From an uncultured Chlorobiaceae bacterium (GTDB taxonomy: Bacteria > Bacteroidota > Chlorobiia > Chlorobiales > Chlorobiaceae), in assembly GCA_903994525.1 (NCBI GenBank), contig CAJEXW010000016.1, forward strand, positions 1 to 64,000: a stretch of 64,000 nucleotides of DNA. The letters run 5' to 3'. Positions 20,308 through 30,928 of this stretch are shown piece by piece (position 1 is the first letter of the stretch; each line of letters opens with the position of its first letter). The position numbers and the translations under genes are program-made. The notes under the pieces are model-generated. The model made no database searches and had not been told where the DNA came from. It was given only the letters and a program-made list of their open reading frames with translations.

Positions 20308-21696
20308 ATGGCAATACATGAAAATAAGAAGAATATGAAAGATCATCAGAATAAAAGCGTTACAGCAATAACCCTTGGATGTAAACTGAACTATGCAGAA
20401 TCGTCCGCCATACTTGACAAGTTAAGCCAACAGGGGTGGAAACTTTCCGCAAAAGGTACAAAAGCGGACCTTATTATTATTCACACCTGTGCTGTAACAC
20501 AACAGGCTGAACAAAAGTGTCGACAAAAAATACGATCTTTGATCAGAAATAATCCTGAGAGCAGGATAGCTGTTATTGGCTGTTATTCCCAATTGCATCC
20601 TGAAATACTTTCCGAAATAAATGGAATAAATGCAATTCTTGGCAGCAATGATAAATTTGATTCGATCTGGTATGACCAGATCTTTCAAAAAAAAACATCC
20701 ACTCCCCTTGTCAAAGTAACACATCCTGATTCAGATGCTGCAATAGGTCACGGATACTCATTACCTGCTCAATCAAGTCAGGAAAGAACTCGCGCTTTTT
20801 TGAAAATTCAGGATGGTTGTGATTATGGATGTTCCTACTGTACCATCCCCCTTATAAGAGGGAAATCGCGATCAATACCTGCTACTGAAATAGTTGAGCG
20901 TGCATCACTTCTTGCATCATCAGGATATCGTGAAATTATACTGACAGGGGTCAATACCGGCGACTATCACCACGACAATGTGAGGCTTTGCGATCTCTTG
21001 CGTCAACTTGAAAAGATCGATATCTGCAGGATTCGCATCAGCTCAATTGAGCCCGACATTGTTAATCATGAACTGATTTCGCTGGTTGCTGGTTCAAGAA
21101 AAATTGTACCCCATTTTCACATCCCTCTTCAGAGTGGTTCAGATACAATTCTCAACGCCATGCGACGGCGTTACAACACGACGCTCTATCGCAATAAAGT
21201 TTTCCATGCCGTTGAAAGCATTACGGGTTGTGCCATTGGCGCGGATGTTATGGTTGGCTATCCTGGAGAAACAGAGGAGGATTTTTTAAACATGTACCGT
21301 TTTATTGAAGAGCTTCCATTGGCATATCTTCATGTCTTCAGTTGTTCAGTTCGTGCCGGTACTCATCTGGCCCGGCAAATAGAGATGCGCGAATGCAAAC
21401 CAGTCACCCCTGAAGTGATTAGTCACCGCTACAGGATGCTCGTAGAGCTTGGCTACAAGAAAGAGAGAAAATTTAAACTGCCTTCGGTCGGAAATATCTG
21501 TATGGTTCTGTTTGAAAACCCGAAGTTACAAAAAAAGGGGATACATCAATGCAGCGGGTATACCCCTAACTACCAAAAAGTTATCATTGAAAGTGAGGAT
21601 CATAACATGATCCATTCCCTGAAAGGGAATGAACTGCCTGTTTTGATCAACTCCGTTGACGAAGATTTGAATTTAAAAGGGAGAGTACTATCTTGA
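20308..21696 (+). CDS. mtaB: tRNA t6A37 methylthiotransferase MtaB
   Basis: Encodes 462 residues; the ATG at 20335 (MKDHQNKSVTAITLGCKLNYAES) is an equally good start. The N-terminal UPF0004 domain supplies C's in GCKLNYAES, THTCAVT-like (IHTCAVT) and IGCYSQ. The radical-SAM motif CDYGCSYC (near residue 170) follows, and a C-terminal TRAM-like region closes the protein. GCKLN, with K where MiaB and RimO have Q, is the MtaB mark. It adds a methylthio group to N6-threonylcarbamoyladenosine at position 37 of tRNAs that read ANN codons. Confidence 0.92.
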   Translation: MAIHENKKNMKDHQNKSVTAITLGCKLNYAESSAILDKLSQQGWKLSAKGTKADLIIIHTCAVTQQAEQKCRQKIRSLIRNNPESRIAVIGCYSQLHPEILSEINGINAILGSNDKFDSIWYDQIFQKKTSTPLVKVTHPDSDAAIGHGYSLPAQSSQERTRAFLKIQDGCDYGCSYCTIPLIRGKSRSIPATEIVERASLLASSGYREIILTGVNTGDYHHDNVRLCDLLRQLEKIDICRIRISSIEPDIVNHELISLVAGSRKIVPHFHIPLQSGSDTILNAMRRRYNTTLYRNKVFHAVESITGCAIGADVMVGYPGETEEDFLNMYRFIEELPLAYLHVFSCSVRAGTHLARQIEMRECKPVTPEVISHRYRMLVELGYKKERKFKLPSVGNICMVLFENPKLQKKGIHQCSGYTPNYQKVIIESEDHNMIHSLKGNELPVLINSVDEDLNLKGRVLS

Positions 21697-21739
21697 TTCT
21701 CAATAATCTTTTTCATCCTAAATTCGCAACAGTAAACTA

Positions 21740-22282
21740 ATGCAATCCATGCCAATTAAATCTCGCATTCGCTCTATTCCCGACTATCCCAAAAAAGGGA
21801 TTCTCTTTCGTGATATTACCACACTCATCAAAGACCCTGTCGGGTTCAGGCTTGTCATTGACAATCTGACGCAACATTATCTGCAGAATGGCATGGATTT
21901 CGATGTCGTTGTGGGTATTGAGGCTCGAGGCTTTATCATTGGTGGAGCGTTGGCATATACCCTTGGCAAAGGATTCGTACCGGTGAGAAAACCGGGCAAA
22001 CTGCCTGCTGATGTAGTTTCACAGGAGTATCAGCTCGAATATGGTACCGACAAGATAGAGATTCACGTTGATGCACTCTCTGCCTGTCAGAAGGTTCTTC
22101 TCGTCGATGATCTGCTTGCCACGGGAGGCACAGCTCTTGCCGCAGCCGCATTGATTGAAAAGGTAGGAGGCATTGTCTCTGAAATGGCTTTTATCGTCAA
22201 CCTTCCCGATATTGGTGGTGAGAAAAAAATTCTTGAAAAGGGTTACAGCGTTTACTCTCTGACGGATTTCGAAGGTGAGTGA
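21740..22282 (+). CDS. apt: Adenine phosphoribosyltransferase (Apt)
   Basis: Encodes 180 residues; the ATG at 21749 is an alternative start. RSIPDYPKKGILFRDITTL is the typical Apt N-terminus, GIEARGFIIGGALAY the adenine loop, and VLLVDDLLATGGTALA the PRPP-binding motif. It salvages adenine to AMP in the cytoplasm, in keeping with the purine permease at 7.3 kb. A perfect hairpin follows. Confidence 0.95.
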   Translation: MQSMPIKSRIRSIPDYPKKGILFRDITTLIKDPVGFRLVIDNLTQHYLQNGMDFDVVVGIEARGFIIGGALAYTLGKGFVPVRKPGKLPADVVSQEYQLEYGTDKIEIHVDALSACQKVLLVDDLLATGGTALAAAALIEKVGGIVSEMAFIVNLPDIGGEKKILEKGYSVYSLTDFEGE

Positions 22283-22330
22283 TACAGTTAATCGCACCGA
22301 GTCAACCTGACAGAGCAAAAGAATATGGAG

Positions 22331-22356
22331 GAAACGGCAGCAGATACTGCCGTTTC
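22331..22356 (+). terminator. Hairpin downstream of apt
   Basis: GAAACGGCAG and CTGCCGTTTC form a perfect 10-bp stem around a 6-base loop. The downstream sequence GTTGTACC is only weakly T-rich, so it is a probable but not classic terminator. Confidence 0.6.
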
Positions 22357-22477
22357 GTTGTACCACCGCACCCATACAGAGATTTGCCTGGAGCACTTTT
22401 CTTCTTCCAGAAGCTCCTTACTGACAAAAATCCTGACACCTTGTTGTTCCTGCAATGCTCCCGTCAAATCTTTAAAT

Positions 22478-22786
22478 CTACTCCCCCGCAACTTTCAGGC
22501 TTTCACTTACCGCTGATTTGAACTCCTTTGAGATTTTAAAGGTTGGAACATTCTTTGGCTCTACCGTCACTTTCTCCCCTGTTCTTGGATTTCTTGCCTG
22601 ACGGAAATTTTTATGCCTGATATTGAAAGATCCAAATCCCCTTATTTCAATTCGCTTTCCCGCCTTGAGCGAATCAATGATACTTTCGAAAAGACCGTCA
22701 ACCACTGATTCTGTTTCATTTTTTGTGAGGCCTGTCTTGTGGGCAATAACATTGACCAGATCCGCTTTTGTTGTTGTGTTTCCCAT
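22478..22786 (-). CDS. HU/IHF-family DNA-binding protein
   Basis: Encodes 102 residues of the DNABII family. KADLVNVIAHKTGLTKNETESVVDGLFESI makes the helical body, and GFGSFNIRHKNFRQARNPRTGEKVTVEP is the conserved beta arm with the intercalating proline in RNPRTGE. It bends and packs DNA. The sequence alone does not separate HU from an IHF subunit; RHKNFRQARNPRTG looks slightly more IHF-like. It lies 13 bp downstream of ftsH on the same strand and may be co-transcribed. Confidence 0.92.
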   Translation of the reverse strand: MGNTTTKADLVNVIAHKTGLTKNETESVVDGLFESIIDSLKAGKRIEIRGFGSFNIRHKNFRQARNPRTGEKVTVEPKNVPTFKISKEFKSAVSESLKVAGE

Positions 22787-22799
22787 GGTGATATTTGGC

Positions 22800-24767
22800 T
22801 TAGGTTATGATGATCTCTCTTATCTCCATTGCATTAAGTGACTCTTTCTCAATAAGGGCTCTCGCCAGCTTGTGCAAACTCTCGCTCCTTTCACTGAGAA
22901 TCTTTCGGGCATTTTGCATACATCCCATAATAATGTCGCGCACTTCATTATCTATCTGAAGAGCCGTCTCCTCACTGTATTCCCGAATATGCGAATAGTC
23001 CTTTCCAAGAAAAACCTCTTTGTGACTGTCGCCATAGTTGATTGGACCCAGCTTTTCACTCATTCCCCACTGACGCACCATTCTGCGGGCAATATCGGAA
23101 GCCTTCTCAATATCATTGGCTGCACCGGTGCTCACTTCATGAAAAGTAAGCTCTTCAGCGACCCTCCCTCCAAGCGCATAGGTAATCATTGCCAATAGGT
23201 ACTCCCTGTTATGGGTATAGCGATCCTCAAGTGGCAAATATGCTGTTAACCCGAGGCTTCTCCCCCGTGGAATAATCGTTACTTTATGAATCGGATCCGA
23301 ACCACTGGTAAACATCGAAACCAGAACATGGCCAGCTTCATGATAAGCGGTCAACTTTTTCTGTTCTTCAGAGATAAACATACTTTTTCTTTCTGTTCCC
23401 ATCAATATTTTATCACGTGCCTGCTCAAAATTCTCTGCGGTAATAAAATCCTGACCATTTCTGGAAGCTAAAAGTGCCGCTTCATTGACCAAATTTGACA
23501 GATCTGCACCAGAAAAACCTGGAGAACTTTTTGCAATAACAGTAACATCAACACTCGCATCAAGCGGGGTATTTCGTGTATGAATATTCAAAATCGCCTC
23601 ACGTCCCCGAATATCAGGCTTGTCGATGGTAATCTGGCGATCAAATCTTCCTGGGCGGAGCAGAGCTGTATCAAGAACATCCGGCCTGTTTGTCGCAGCA
23701 ATAAGAATAACATTCTCATTTGTAGTAAAACCGTCCATCTCAACAAGAAGCTGGTTCAGTGTCTGCTCCCGTTCATCATGCCCGCCTCCAAGACCCGCCC
23801 CCCTGCTTCGCCCTACAGCATCAATTTCATCAATAAAAACAATACATGGCGAATTTTTCTTGGCCTGCTCAAACAGATCTCTCACTCGCGCCGCACCAAC
23901 TCCAACAAACATCTCGACAAAGTCCGCTCCGGAGATCGAAAAAAACGGCACTTTAGCTTCACCGGCAATTGCTTTGGCCAAAAGAGTCTTTCCGGTACCT
24001 GGAGGGCCTAATAAAAGTACCCCTTTCGGTATTTTACCTCCGATTTTCTGAAATTTATCAGGATTTGTAAGAAACTCGACAGTCTCCTGTAGCTCTTCAA
24101 TTGCCTCATCAACACCAGCTACATCCTTGAAGGAGATCTTTACATCAAATTCACTGACAAGCTTTGCACGACTTTTGCTGAAACTGAAAATATTTTTTGC
24201 CTGCGCTCCATTTTGTCCGTTCATCCTTTTCATAACGAAAAAATAGATCAGGCCAAAAATGACCCACGGACCAAACAGAACAAAAAATGTGTTGAGGGGG
24301 CTGGTACCCTCCTCAACCTTGAGGCGAACTCCCTTTTCAGCAAGCAGGTCAGCCTGCTCAAGAGAGAATGAGGGAATCCGAACAGCAAACCGATTCGTCT
24401 GAAGAGTTGTGCCATTGAGAAGCTGCAATTGCGCAGGCGCACCAAGCTCTCCATTAAGAGTGACTGATCGATCCTCAAAGGTCTTCACCCTCACCTCTTT
24501 GACAAGAGAGTGAGAGAGAATAGACTTATACTCGTTGTAGGTTATTTCAGGCCCATCGTTGCCAGCAAAGAAACGTTGAAAAACAAACAACATCAACAAA
24601 CCAGCCATCATAATGAGGATAAAGCGGGGAAACTTCCCCTGTGGAGTCTCTCCCTTGCCCTGAAACCATCCAGAGCTCCCATCATCGTCACGAACAGGCT
24701 TAAATTTATTGCGGGAAGCCTCTTTTCCCGATCTTTTCACCGGATTTTCAGACATAATAAACACCAA
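22800..24767 (-). CDS. ftsH: ATP-dependent zinc metalloprotease FtsH
   Basis: Encodes 655 residues; an internal ATG four codons in ([10 protein letters not shown]) may be the real start. Two membrane helices ([19 protein letters not shown], and [19 protein letters not shown]) flank a periplasmic domain. The AAA module has Walker A GPPGTGKT, Walker B IVFIDEID and the pore motif [17 protein letters not shown]. The protease domain carries the zinc motif HEAGH. It degrades membrane and short-lived cytoplasmic proteins. It is divergent from gltX, with a 245-bp AT-rich gap between them in which I see nothing else. Confidence 0.96.
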   Translation of the reverse strand: MVFIMSENPVKRSGKEASRNKFKPVRDDDGSSGWFQGKGETPQGKFPRFILIMMAGLLMLFVFQRFFAGNDGPEITYNEYKSILSHSLVKEVRVKTFEDRSVTLNGELGAPAQLQLLNGTTLQTNRFAVRIPSFSLEQADLLAEKGVRLKVEEGTSPLNTFFVLFGPWVIFGLIYFFVMKRMNGQNGAQAKNIFSFSKSRAKLVSEFDVKISFKDVAGVDEAIEELQETVEFLTNPDKFQKIGGKIPKGVLLLGPPGTGKTLLAKAIAGEAKVPFFSISGADFVEMFVGVGAARVRDLFEQAKKNSPCIVFIDEIDAVGRSRGAGLGGGHDEREQTLNQLLVEMDGFTTNENVILIAATNRPDVLDTALLRPGRFDRQITIDKPDIRGREAILNIHTRNTPLDASVDVTVIAKSSPGFSGADLSNLVNEAALLASRNGQDFITAENFEQARDKILMGTERKSMFISEEQKKLTAYHEAGHVLVSMFTSGSDPIHKVTIIPRGRSLGLTAYLPLEDRYTHNREYLLAMITYALGGRVAEELTFHEVSTGAANDIEKASDIARRMVRQWGMSEKLGPINYGDSHKEVFLGKDYSHIREYSEETALQIDNEVRDIIMGCMQNARKILSERSESLHKLARALIEKESLNAMEIREIIIT

Positions 24768-25011
24768 GAAATAATATTAAATGTAACTTACTACTTTAAA
24801 AGTAATTAAAAGAAAACAAAAGTGAGAACTACAATTAAAAACTAAAAGTTTATGTATTTTTTTTCTTGCAAAGTAAAGTTTACTCCAGTACCACAGAATC
24901 CAGAAGTTTTGGGCTAAATCTTTAATCTTATGAAGAATGCGATGAGTTTTTCTTAAATTCACTGCTCTTGCAATAGATTCACTGTCAACAATTAACAGCA
25001 TAGCGCTTATT

Positions 25012-26520
25012 ATGGTTGGTCAAAGGGTTAGAACCAGGTTTGCACCTTCTCCCACAGGATACCTGCACGTTGGCGGACTGAGAACCGCCCTTTATAACTA
25101 TCTTTTTGCAAAAAAAATGGGCGGTGACTTCATTATCAGAATTGAAGATACCGATCAAAGCAGAAAAGTGGAGGATGCGCAAAAAAATCTTATAAAGACC
25201 CTTGAATGGGCTGGCATCGTTGCTGATGAAAGTCCTGAACACGGCGGTAATTACGGTCCCTATGTCCAATCAGAAAGACTGGACATCTACGATAAATATT
25301 GCAAACAACTGCTGATAGACAACCATGCTTATTACTGTTTTGCAACACATGAAGAGTTGGAAGAAAATCGTCAACTCCAGATAAAGCAGGGGCTCCAGCC
25401 AAAATACAATCGCAAATGGCTCCCCGAAGAGATGGGTGGAAGTATGCCAGCAAGTGTAATCAAGAAAAAATTTGATGAAGGCGGCCCCTTTGTTATCCGC
25501 ATGAAAGTTCCTGATTATGTCTCGGTCTGGTTTGAAGATATTATTCGAGGACCTGTTGAATTTGACTCTGCCACCATTGATGACCAGGTTTTGATGAAAT
25601 CTGACGGGTTTCCCACCTACCATTTTGCCAGTGTCATTGACGACCACTTTATGGAGTTTACCCATATCATAAGAGGCGAAGAGTGGCTCTCCTCCATGCC
25701 AAAACATTTGCTTCTCTATGAATTTTTTGGTTGGGAACCACCAAAAGTTGCCCATCTTCCTCTTTTGCTCAACCCTGACCGTTCAAAACTCAGCAAAAGG
25801 CAGGGAGATGTTGCGGTTGAAGATTATATCAGAAAAGGATATAGTAATGATGCCATTATCAATTTTGTTGCCATGCTTGGCTGGAATGAAGGTGAGGGAA
25901 GTGAGCAGGAAGTCTATAGCATGGAACAGTTGATAGAAAAATTTTCACTTGAACGAGTAGGCAAGGCCGGAGCAGTTTTCAATATTGAAAAGCTGAACTG
26001 GCTCGAAAAGCAGTATATTAAAAATCGTCCATCAGAGAAACTGGTTTCGGTCATAAAACCGATTCTTCTTGCTGAACTTGAGCAGAAAAACTCACTGATG
26101 CCTTTAGAGGTCATTACCAGTGACTGCTATCTTGAAAAAGTAGTAGAGCTTATGCGAGAACGTGTCGGTTTTGAACATGAGTTTGTAACATTCTCATCCT
26201 ACTTCTATTTTGAACCTGAGAGTTATGATCAGGAGGCTATAAAGAAACGGTGGACCCCTGATACTCAAAAACTGTTGCAAGAATTTTTGATCATACTGCA
26301 ATCACTTGATGTTTTCAGCGCAGAGAGGATAGAGGCTGAACTTAAGGAATTTGTTGCGCCAAAAGGGCTGAAAGCGGCGGTGCTCATTCACCCGCTGAGA
26401 ATACTGACATCAGGAGTAAGTTTTGGGCCCAGCCTTTACCACATGCTCGAAGTGCTCGGCAAAGAGACGGTGATCAGACGCATTAAGGGTGGAAATGAAA
26501 AAGTCAGTTTTCCTGTATAA
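25012..26520 (+). CDS. gltX: Glutamyl-tRNA synthetase (GltX)
   Basis: Encodes 502 residues, class I. The HIGH-type motif is in [13 protein letters not shown] at residues 10-22, and the KMSKS-type motif is KLSKRQGDV. The C-terminal helical anticodon-binding domain is complete. It charges tRNA-Glu, which in this group also feeds 5-aminolevulinate synthesis for bacteriochlorophyll by the C5 route. A terminator and then tRNA-Phe follow. Confidence 0.96.
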   Translation: MVGQRVRTRFAPSPTGYLHVGGLRTALYNYLFAKKMGGDFIIRIEDTDQSRKVEDAQKNLIKTLEWAGIVADESPEHGGNYGPYVQSERLDIYDKYCKQLLIDNHAYYCFATHEELEENRQLQIKQGLQPKYNRKWLPEEMGGSMPASVIKKKFDEGGPFVIRMKVPDYVSVWFEDIIRGPVEFDSATIDDQVLMKSDGFPTYHFASVIDDHFMEFTHIIRGEEWLSSMPKHLLLYEFFGWEPPKVAHLPLLLNPDRSKLSKRQGDVAVEDYIRKGYSNDAIINFVAMLGWNEGEGSEQEVYSMEQLIEKFSLERVGKAGAVFNIEKLNWLEKQYIKNRPSEKLVSVIKPILLAELEQKNSLMPLEVITSDCYLEKVVELMRERVGFEHEFVTFSSYFYFEPESYDQEAIKKRWTPDTQKLLQEFLIILQSLDVFSAERIEAELKEFVAPKGLKAAVLIHPLRILTSGVSFGPSLYHMLEVLGKETVIRRIKGGNEKVSFPV

Positions 26521-26535
26521 TTTTCAGGACTGATA

Positions 26536-26561
26536 ACGGAGTGATCAGAGTATCACTCCGT
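26536..26561 (+). terminator. Rho-independent terminator of gltX
   Basis: ACGGAGTGAT pairs perfectly with ATCACTCCGT across a 6-base loop. A T-rich stretch (CTTGTTGTTTTTTC) follows. Confidence 0.9.
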
Positions 26562-26619
26562 CTTGTTGTTTTTTCTTTTGAGGTAAAAGATTTATTTCTA
26601 TATTTTGCTCAAGTTTAAA

Positions 26620-26692
26620 GGACAGATAGCTCAGTTGGTAGAGCAAAGGACTGAAAATCCTTGTGTCGTGGGTTCGATTCCCTCTCTGTCCA
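26620..26692 (+). tRNA. tRNA-Phe (GAA)
   Basis: 73 nt. Acceptor GGACAGA pairs with TCTGTCC at 26685-26691. The D arm is AGCTCAGTTGGTAGAGC, the anticodon stem AAGGA/TCCTT has loop CTGAAAA with anticodon GAA at 26653-26655, and the T loop is GGTTCGATTCC. The discriminator is A. CCA is not encoded (CAC follows), so it must be added after transcription. Confidence 0.97.
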
Positions 26693-26786
26693 CACCGATA
26701 AAAAGTAGTATACACCTCTTTTGTACTCCACTCCAAACTCTACGGGTTTTACATTCGTCCGTCTTTGGACATCACCAACCGCCGGA

Positions 26787-27914
26787 ATGAATATTACCAC
26801 AGATTCTGATCAGGAGGTCTGGCATGATATGCGAGAACCGGGCGCTTATGAGTGGTGGTATTTCGATGCGGAAGATACAACGACCGGGGTTTCTGTTGTC
26901 CTTATCTGGTTTGCCGGCTTTCCTTTCTCCCCCTACTATACCAACCACTACGAGAAGTGGAAGAAAAAGATTATTTCAGCTCCCCCACTTCCATCCAATT
27001 ACTCCGCTTTCAGCTTCCAGTTGTACGAAAACGGAGATGAAGTAGTCAACTTCATCCGTGAGGGGGAGCATGAACTGTTCGAAAGTACACGCTCCGAGAT
27101 AGGCATTCGATTTGAAAAAAACAGTTTTACATTCAATGCAGAGTGCGATGAGTACACTCTTGATATCGATTTTTCTTATCCGGCACGTCACAAAAAAGTC
27201 AAAGCCAACCTTTCGTTCAAATCAACCCGAAGAATCAGATACGAAAAAAAAGATACTAATAATGATGGTAATGTACCGCTTCACCAGTGGCTTCTGAGTG
27301 TACCAAAAGCAGATGTTGAAGGTTTGATTGAGGTTACCGAACTGCAAAAAGGAGGCGTTCGCAAAATTCCATTCAGGGCCAAGGGGTATCACGACCATAA
27401 CCTCGGTGCAGTACCTATGCAAGAGTATATTTCACGCTGGTATTGGGGGAGAGCTTTTTCCAAAAAATTTGATATAGTCTATTACGTTGTTTTCTTTAAA
27501 AATAACGAGTATAAGCCGTTGACGTTGCTCTTGCTTCAGAATAACGAAAGCGACCAAGTAACAGTGCATGATTCGATGCGTTTCCATGAAAATCATTTCA
27601 GATACGGTCTTTTTGCGCCTCTTCACAGCCAAACTCTCACATTGCTCGATAAAAAAATCGGTATAGAGGTCCGTCATCACAAAGTGCTTGATACTGGCCC
27701 GTTTTACCTCCGTTTTGCGTCGGACATTGTCTTGACAAGAGATGGACAGAATATTGAAACGATCAAGGGCATTTCAGAATTTCTTGACCCTTCTCGTCTT
27801 CAGTCAAGGATGATGCGTTTATTTACCTGTTGCCGGGTCTGTCGGGATGGAGTCCCTTCGATCATGTATAAGAGCTATAACCGTCTTAAGGGCTCTTTTG
27901 ATTGGAAAAATTAA
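26787..27914 (+). CDS. crtC: Carotenoid 1,2-hydratase (CrtC)
   Basis: Starts at the ATG at 26787 (375 residues, MNITTDSDQEVWHDMREPG). An upstream in-frame ATG at 26721 lies very close to the tRNA. The signature GAYEWWYFDAED near the N-terminus and the central FRAKGYHDHNLGAVPM, followed by RWYWGRAF, match the CrtC/hydroxyneurosporene-synthase lipocalin-like family. In green sulfur bacteria it hydrates chlorobactene or gamma-carotene at C-1',2' to give the hydroxy forms found in chlorosomes. The neighbouring petC-petB pair is the same context that I recall for crtC in Chlorobaculum tepidum. Confidence 0.88.
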   Translation: MNITTDSDQEVWHDMREPGAYEWWYFDAEDTTTGVSVVLIWFAGFPFSPYYTNHYEKWKKKIISAPPLPSNYSAFSFQLYENGDEVVNFIREGEHELFESTRSEIGIRFEKNSFTFNAECDEYTLDIDFSYPARHKKVKANLSFKSTRRIRYEKKDTNNDGNVPLHQWLLSVPKADVEGLIEVTELQKGGVRKIPFRAKGYHDHNLGAVPMQEYISRWYWGRAFSKKFDIVYYVVFFKNNEYKPLTLLLLQNNESDQVTVHDSMRFHENHFRYGLFAPLHSQTLTLLDKKIGIEVRHHKVLDTGPFYLRFASDIVLTRDGQNIETIKGISEFLDPSRLQSRMMRLFTCCRVCRDGVPSIMYKSYNRLKGSFDWKN

Positions 27915-28076
27915 TGAAAAAAGTATAAATTCTCTCAATATTTAAGGAATGTATACGCTTGATTCGTAAAGATCGTAGCCTGATTGGAATAAAGGGAAGT
28001 CATTATTAGCAGGGAGTGCTGCGGTGTGTGTGTGTTTGATTTCATAATAAAATTTTTAAAAAGGAGATAGCTTGTA

Positions 28077-28622
28077 ATGGCACAACAAGGTAATTTCAAG
28101 AGCCCTTCGAGAATGGGCGCACTTGGGGGCAGTGCTTCTCTCTCTTCACCAGGCGCTGTTATCAGCGGAAAACCCCGTGAAGAGGGGCTTGGCGGGATTG
28201 ATTTTGAACGTCGGAGTTTTCTCGGCAAGGTGGTCGGCGGGATAAGCGCAGCCGTGGCAGTATCGACCCTTTATCCCGTTGTCAAGTACATTATCCCCCC
28301 CGTAAGCACCTCGAAAAGTGTCAGTGAACTTGTTGTCGGCAAGGCATCTGAAGTGCCAGAGAAGAGTGGAAAAATATACCAGTTCAACAAAGACAAGGTT
28401 ATTGTCGTCAACGATAACGGTCGGCTGACTGCATGCAGCGCGGTGTGTACCCATCTTGGTTGCCTTGTCCACTGGGATAACGCAGAGAATCTTCTTTCAT
28501 GCCCCTGCCATGGCGCAAAATACAAACAGACAGGAGAGATTATCTCAGGACCGCAACCTTTACCTTTGGCAGTTTTCAAAGCCAAGGTTGTAGGAGAAGA
28601 TCTCATTATCACGAAAGCTTAA
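28077..28622 (+). CDS. petC: Rieske iron-sulfur protein of the cytochrome bc complex (PetC)
   Basis: Encodes 181 residues. A twin-arginine-like motif (ERRSFLGK, residues 43-50) precedes the single membrane helix (VVGGISAAVAVSTLYPVVKY). The 2Fe-2S ligands are in CTHLGC and CPCHGA near residues 122-145. It accepts electrons from menaquinol at the Qo site and passes them to a c-type cytochrome. A clear AAGGAG site lies upstream. Only cytochrome b follows; no cytochrome c1 or f gene is present, as known for Chlorobiaceae. Confidence 0.95.
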   Translation: MAQQGNFKSPSRMGALGGSASLSSPGAVISGKPREEGLGGIDFERRSFLGKVVGGISAAVAVSTLYPVVKYIIPPVSTSKSVSELVVGKASEVPEKSGKIYQFNKDKVIVVNDNGRLTACSAVCTHLGCLVHWDNAENLLSCPCHGAKYKQTGEIISGPQPLPLAVFKAKVVGEDLIITKA

Positions 28623-28657
28623 CCTTTAATTCTTGAAAAACAGGGGAGTGTGGAAAA

Positions 28658-29896
28658 ATGGCTGAAAACAATCAGACCGCTGTGGCAGGTAACGTTGCTG
28701 CCAAGCCAAAACCGGCGGCACCAGGTGGAGCAAAACCAGCAGTTTCAGGCGCTGCCAAACCAGCAGTATCGGCAGGCGGGGTCTATAAACCACCGGTAGA
28801 TCGACAACAGAGTAACCCTTACAAGGACTCCAGGGTCAGTGCTGTTAACGAATGGTTTAGTGAACGCTTCTCTATGCTGATCCCGATTGTTGATTATCTG
28901 AAAAAAAAGGAAGTTCCACTGCATCGCCACTCTATCTGGTATTACTTTGGCGGTCTTACTCTTTTCTTCTTCATTGTACAGGTTCTCACCGGGCTACTTC
29001 TTCTCCAATATTACAAACCAACTGAGTCGGAAGCATTTGCCTCGTTTGTCTTCATTCAGCAGAAAGTTCCTTTTGGCTGGCTTGTACGTCAGTTACATGC
29101 ATGGTCTGCCAATGCCATGATTTTGATGGCCTTTGTCCACATGTTCAGCACCTTCTTCATGAAAGCCTACCGCAAGCCCCGTGAACTCATGTGGGTCAGT
29201 GGTTTTGTGCTTTTTGTGCTCAGCCTCGGTTTTGGTTTTACCGGCTACCTTCTTCCCTGGAATGAGCTGGCATTTTTTGCCACCCAGGTGGGTACCGAAG
29301 TGCCGAAAGTTGTTCCGGGAGGCGCATTTTTTGTAAATATTCTTCGTGGGGGCGAAGAGGTTTCAGCCGAGACGTTGACTCGCATGTTCTCCATGCACGT
29401 TGTCTTGCTGCCTGGTATCCTCATGATTATCCTTGCTGCTCACCTTATGCTGGTTCAGGTTCTGGGCACCTCCGCCCCTATCGGCTACAAAGAGTCGGGC
29501 CGTATTACTGGCTATGAGAAGTTTTTCCCGAATTTTCTTGCAAAGGATGTGGTGGGCTGGCTGATTGGTTTTGCACTTCTGATTTATCTCTCAGTAATCC
29601 TTCCGTGGGAAATAGGTGTCAAAGCAAATCCACTTGCTCCAGCTCCTGTTGGAATAAAACCGGAATGGTACTTTTGGGGCCAGTTCCTTCTCTTGAAAGA
29701 TTTCAGCTTCCAGGGTGGGGAGCTTCTTGCTATTCTTCTCTTTACCACTGCGGCAATTGTATGGGCACTTGTTCCATTCATTGACAAGAAAGCATCACGA
29801 GAGCAAAAAAGCCCTTACTTTACCGTGTTAGGTCTTTTTCTCTGTCTTGCCTTTGTCATCTATACATTCCGCGTTTTTCTGCTCTACAATGTGTAA
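28658..29896 (+). CDS. petB: Cytochrome b of the menaquinol:cytochrome c oxidoreductase (PetB), fused b6/subunit IV type
   Basis: Encodes 412 residues. An N-terminal extension of about 45 residues is rich in Ala, Pro and Lys, with AKPAV-like repeats. The body has about eight membrane helices. The two heme b groups are held by His pairs in helices II and IV ([15 protein letters not shown] and [16 protein letters not shown]). The Qo motif is PEWYFW, and the b6 and subunit IV parts are in one chain. It forms an operon with petC (35-bp gap). A GGGGAG ribosome-binding site is visible. Confidence 0.95.
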   Translation: MAENNQTAVAGNVAAKPKPAAPGGAKPAVSGAAKPAVSAGGVYKPPVDRQQSNPYKDSRVSAVNEWFSERFSMLIPIVDYLKKKEVPLHRHSIWYYFGGLTLFFFIVQVLTGLLLLQYYKPTESEAFASFVFIQQKVPFGWLVRQLHAWSANAMILMAFVHMFSTFFMKAYRKPRELMWVSGFVLFVLSLGFGFTGYLLPWNELAFFATQVGTEVPKVVPGGAFFVNILRGGEEVSAETLTRMFSMHVVLLPGILMIILAAHLMLVQVLGTSAPIGYKESGRITGYEKFFPNFLAKDVVGWLIGFALLIYLSVILPWEIGVKANPLAPAPVGIKPEWYFWGQFLLLKDFSFQGGELLAILLFTTAAIVWALVPFIDKKASREQKSPYFTVLGLFLCLAFVIYTFRVFLLYNV

Positions 29897-29920
29897 GGAG
29901 ATCTAATCCCCAGAAAACGA

Positions 29921-29947
29921 TAAAAGCCCGGTTCGCCCGGGCTTTTA
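29921..29947. terminator. Bidirectional terminator between petB and ispE
   Basis: TAAAAGCCCGG and CCGGGCTTTTA form a perfect 11-bp stem with a 5-base loop. The A and T flanks let it work for both convergent genes. Confidence 0.88.
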
Positions 29948-29972
29948 TACTTACTGATTTATAATAAAAAAG

Positions 29973-30836
29973 TTACTGCTCCATTGAAAAGCCAGGTGGG
30001 GTCAAGGTTGATCTGTAGGCTTCCGGCAATAGTGCCATCGCAGCCAGAGCTTTATCGTGACTCTCAAAAAAGCCAAAAACAGCAGAACCACTGCCCGAAA
30101 GAGAGGAAAAAATGCCCCCTGCCTCAAGAAGAAGCCTCTTAACACGACGAACAGCAGGGAAGTGATCAAACACGGCAGGTTCAAAATCATTTTCAAATGC
30201 TGAAAAACCATCCTTTTTTCCAAAAAGAGAGAGGTCAGAAACCAGATGCTTCAAATCCGGAAGCCTGCGATCAAAACGGGGGTAAAAATTCTTGTAGGCC
30301 CAGACTGTTGCAATATGCTCTTCAGGAAAAACCGTTACAATATAATAAGGAAGAGTAAGTCCCAGATCTTCAAGCTCATCACCAATACCCCTCGCATAAG
30401 CCACCCCCTTGATTGAGAGAAAATAGGGAACATCAGCTCCAAGTTTCACCGCCAATGAGTGCAAATCGGCAGATGGAAGGTTGAGCCTCCAGAGTTCGTT
30501 AAGTACTCTGAGAACTGTCGCTGCATCGCTGCTCCCCCCTCCTAGTCCGGCACCAAAAGGCACCTCTTTGTGTAATTTCATGGTTACACCGTTGCGAATA
30601 CCGGCAAACTGCTGAAGAGATTTTGCCGCCTTCATACAGAGGTTACTTTCATCAACCGGCAGATCAACACGAGAGCAACTCATCGTAATCTGCTCTGCTT
30701 CACTGAATTCAAGGGTATCATACCAGTTAATTGGCGCAAAGAGGGTCTCAAGCGTATGATACCCGTCATTGCGCTTGCCGGTAATTAAAAGAGCAAGATT
30801 AATTTTTGCAAAAGCCTTGACTATAAAAGGGCACAT
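29973..30836 (-). CDS. ispE: 4-diphosphocytidyl-2-C-methyl-D-erythritol kinase (IspE)
   Basis: Encodes 287 residues of the GHMP kinase family. The opening VKAFAKINLALLI gives the catalytic Lys, and the phosphate loop is PFGAGLGGGSSDAATVL. The C-terminal SSLSGSGSAVFGFF is the third GHMP motif. It phosphorylates CDP-ME in the MEP pathway, the same pathway as ispH at 12 kb. Confidence 0.94.
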   Translation of the reverse strand: MCPFIVKAFAKINLALLITGKRNDGYHTLETLFAPINWYDTLEFSEAEQITMSCSRVDLPVDESNLCMKAAKSLQQFAGIRNGVTMKLHKEVPFGAGLGGGSSDAATVLRVLNELWRLNLPSADLHSLAVKLGADVPYFLSIKGVAYARGIGDELEDLGLTLPYYIVTVFPEEHIATVWAYKNFYPRFDRRLPDLKHLVSDLSLFGKKDGFSAFENDFEPAVFDHFPAVRRVKRLLLEAGGIFSSLSGSGSAVFGFFESHDKALAAMALLPEAYRSTLTPPGFSMEQ

Positions 30837-30928
30837 GGCATAGAATTGATATTTATATAAAAATATTTGGCATATTCAGTAATTGACTACCCTTGGGGGA
30901 ACCGTGAACAAGAATAAATCGCAGATCG

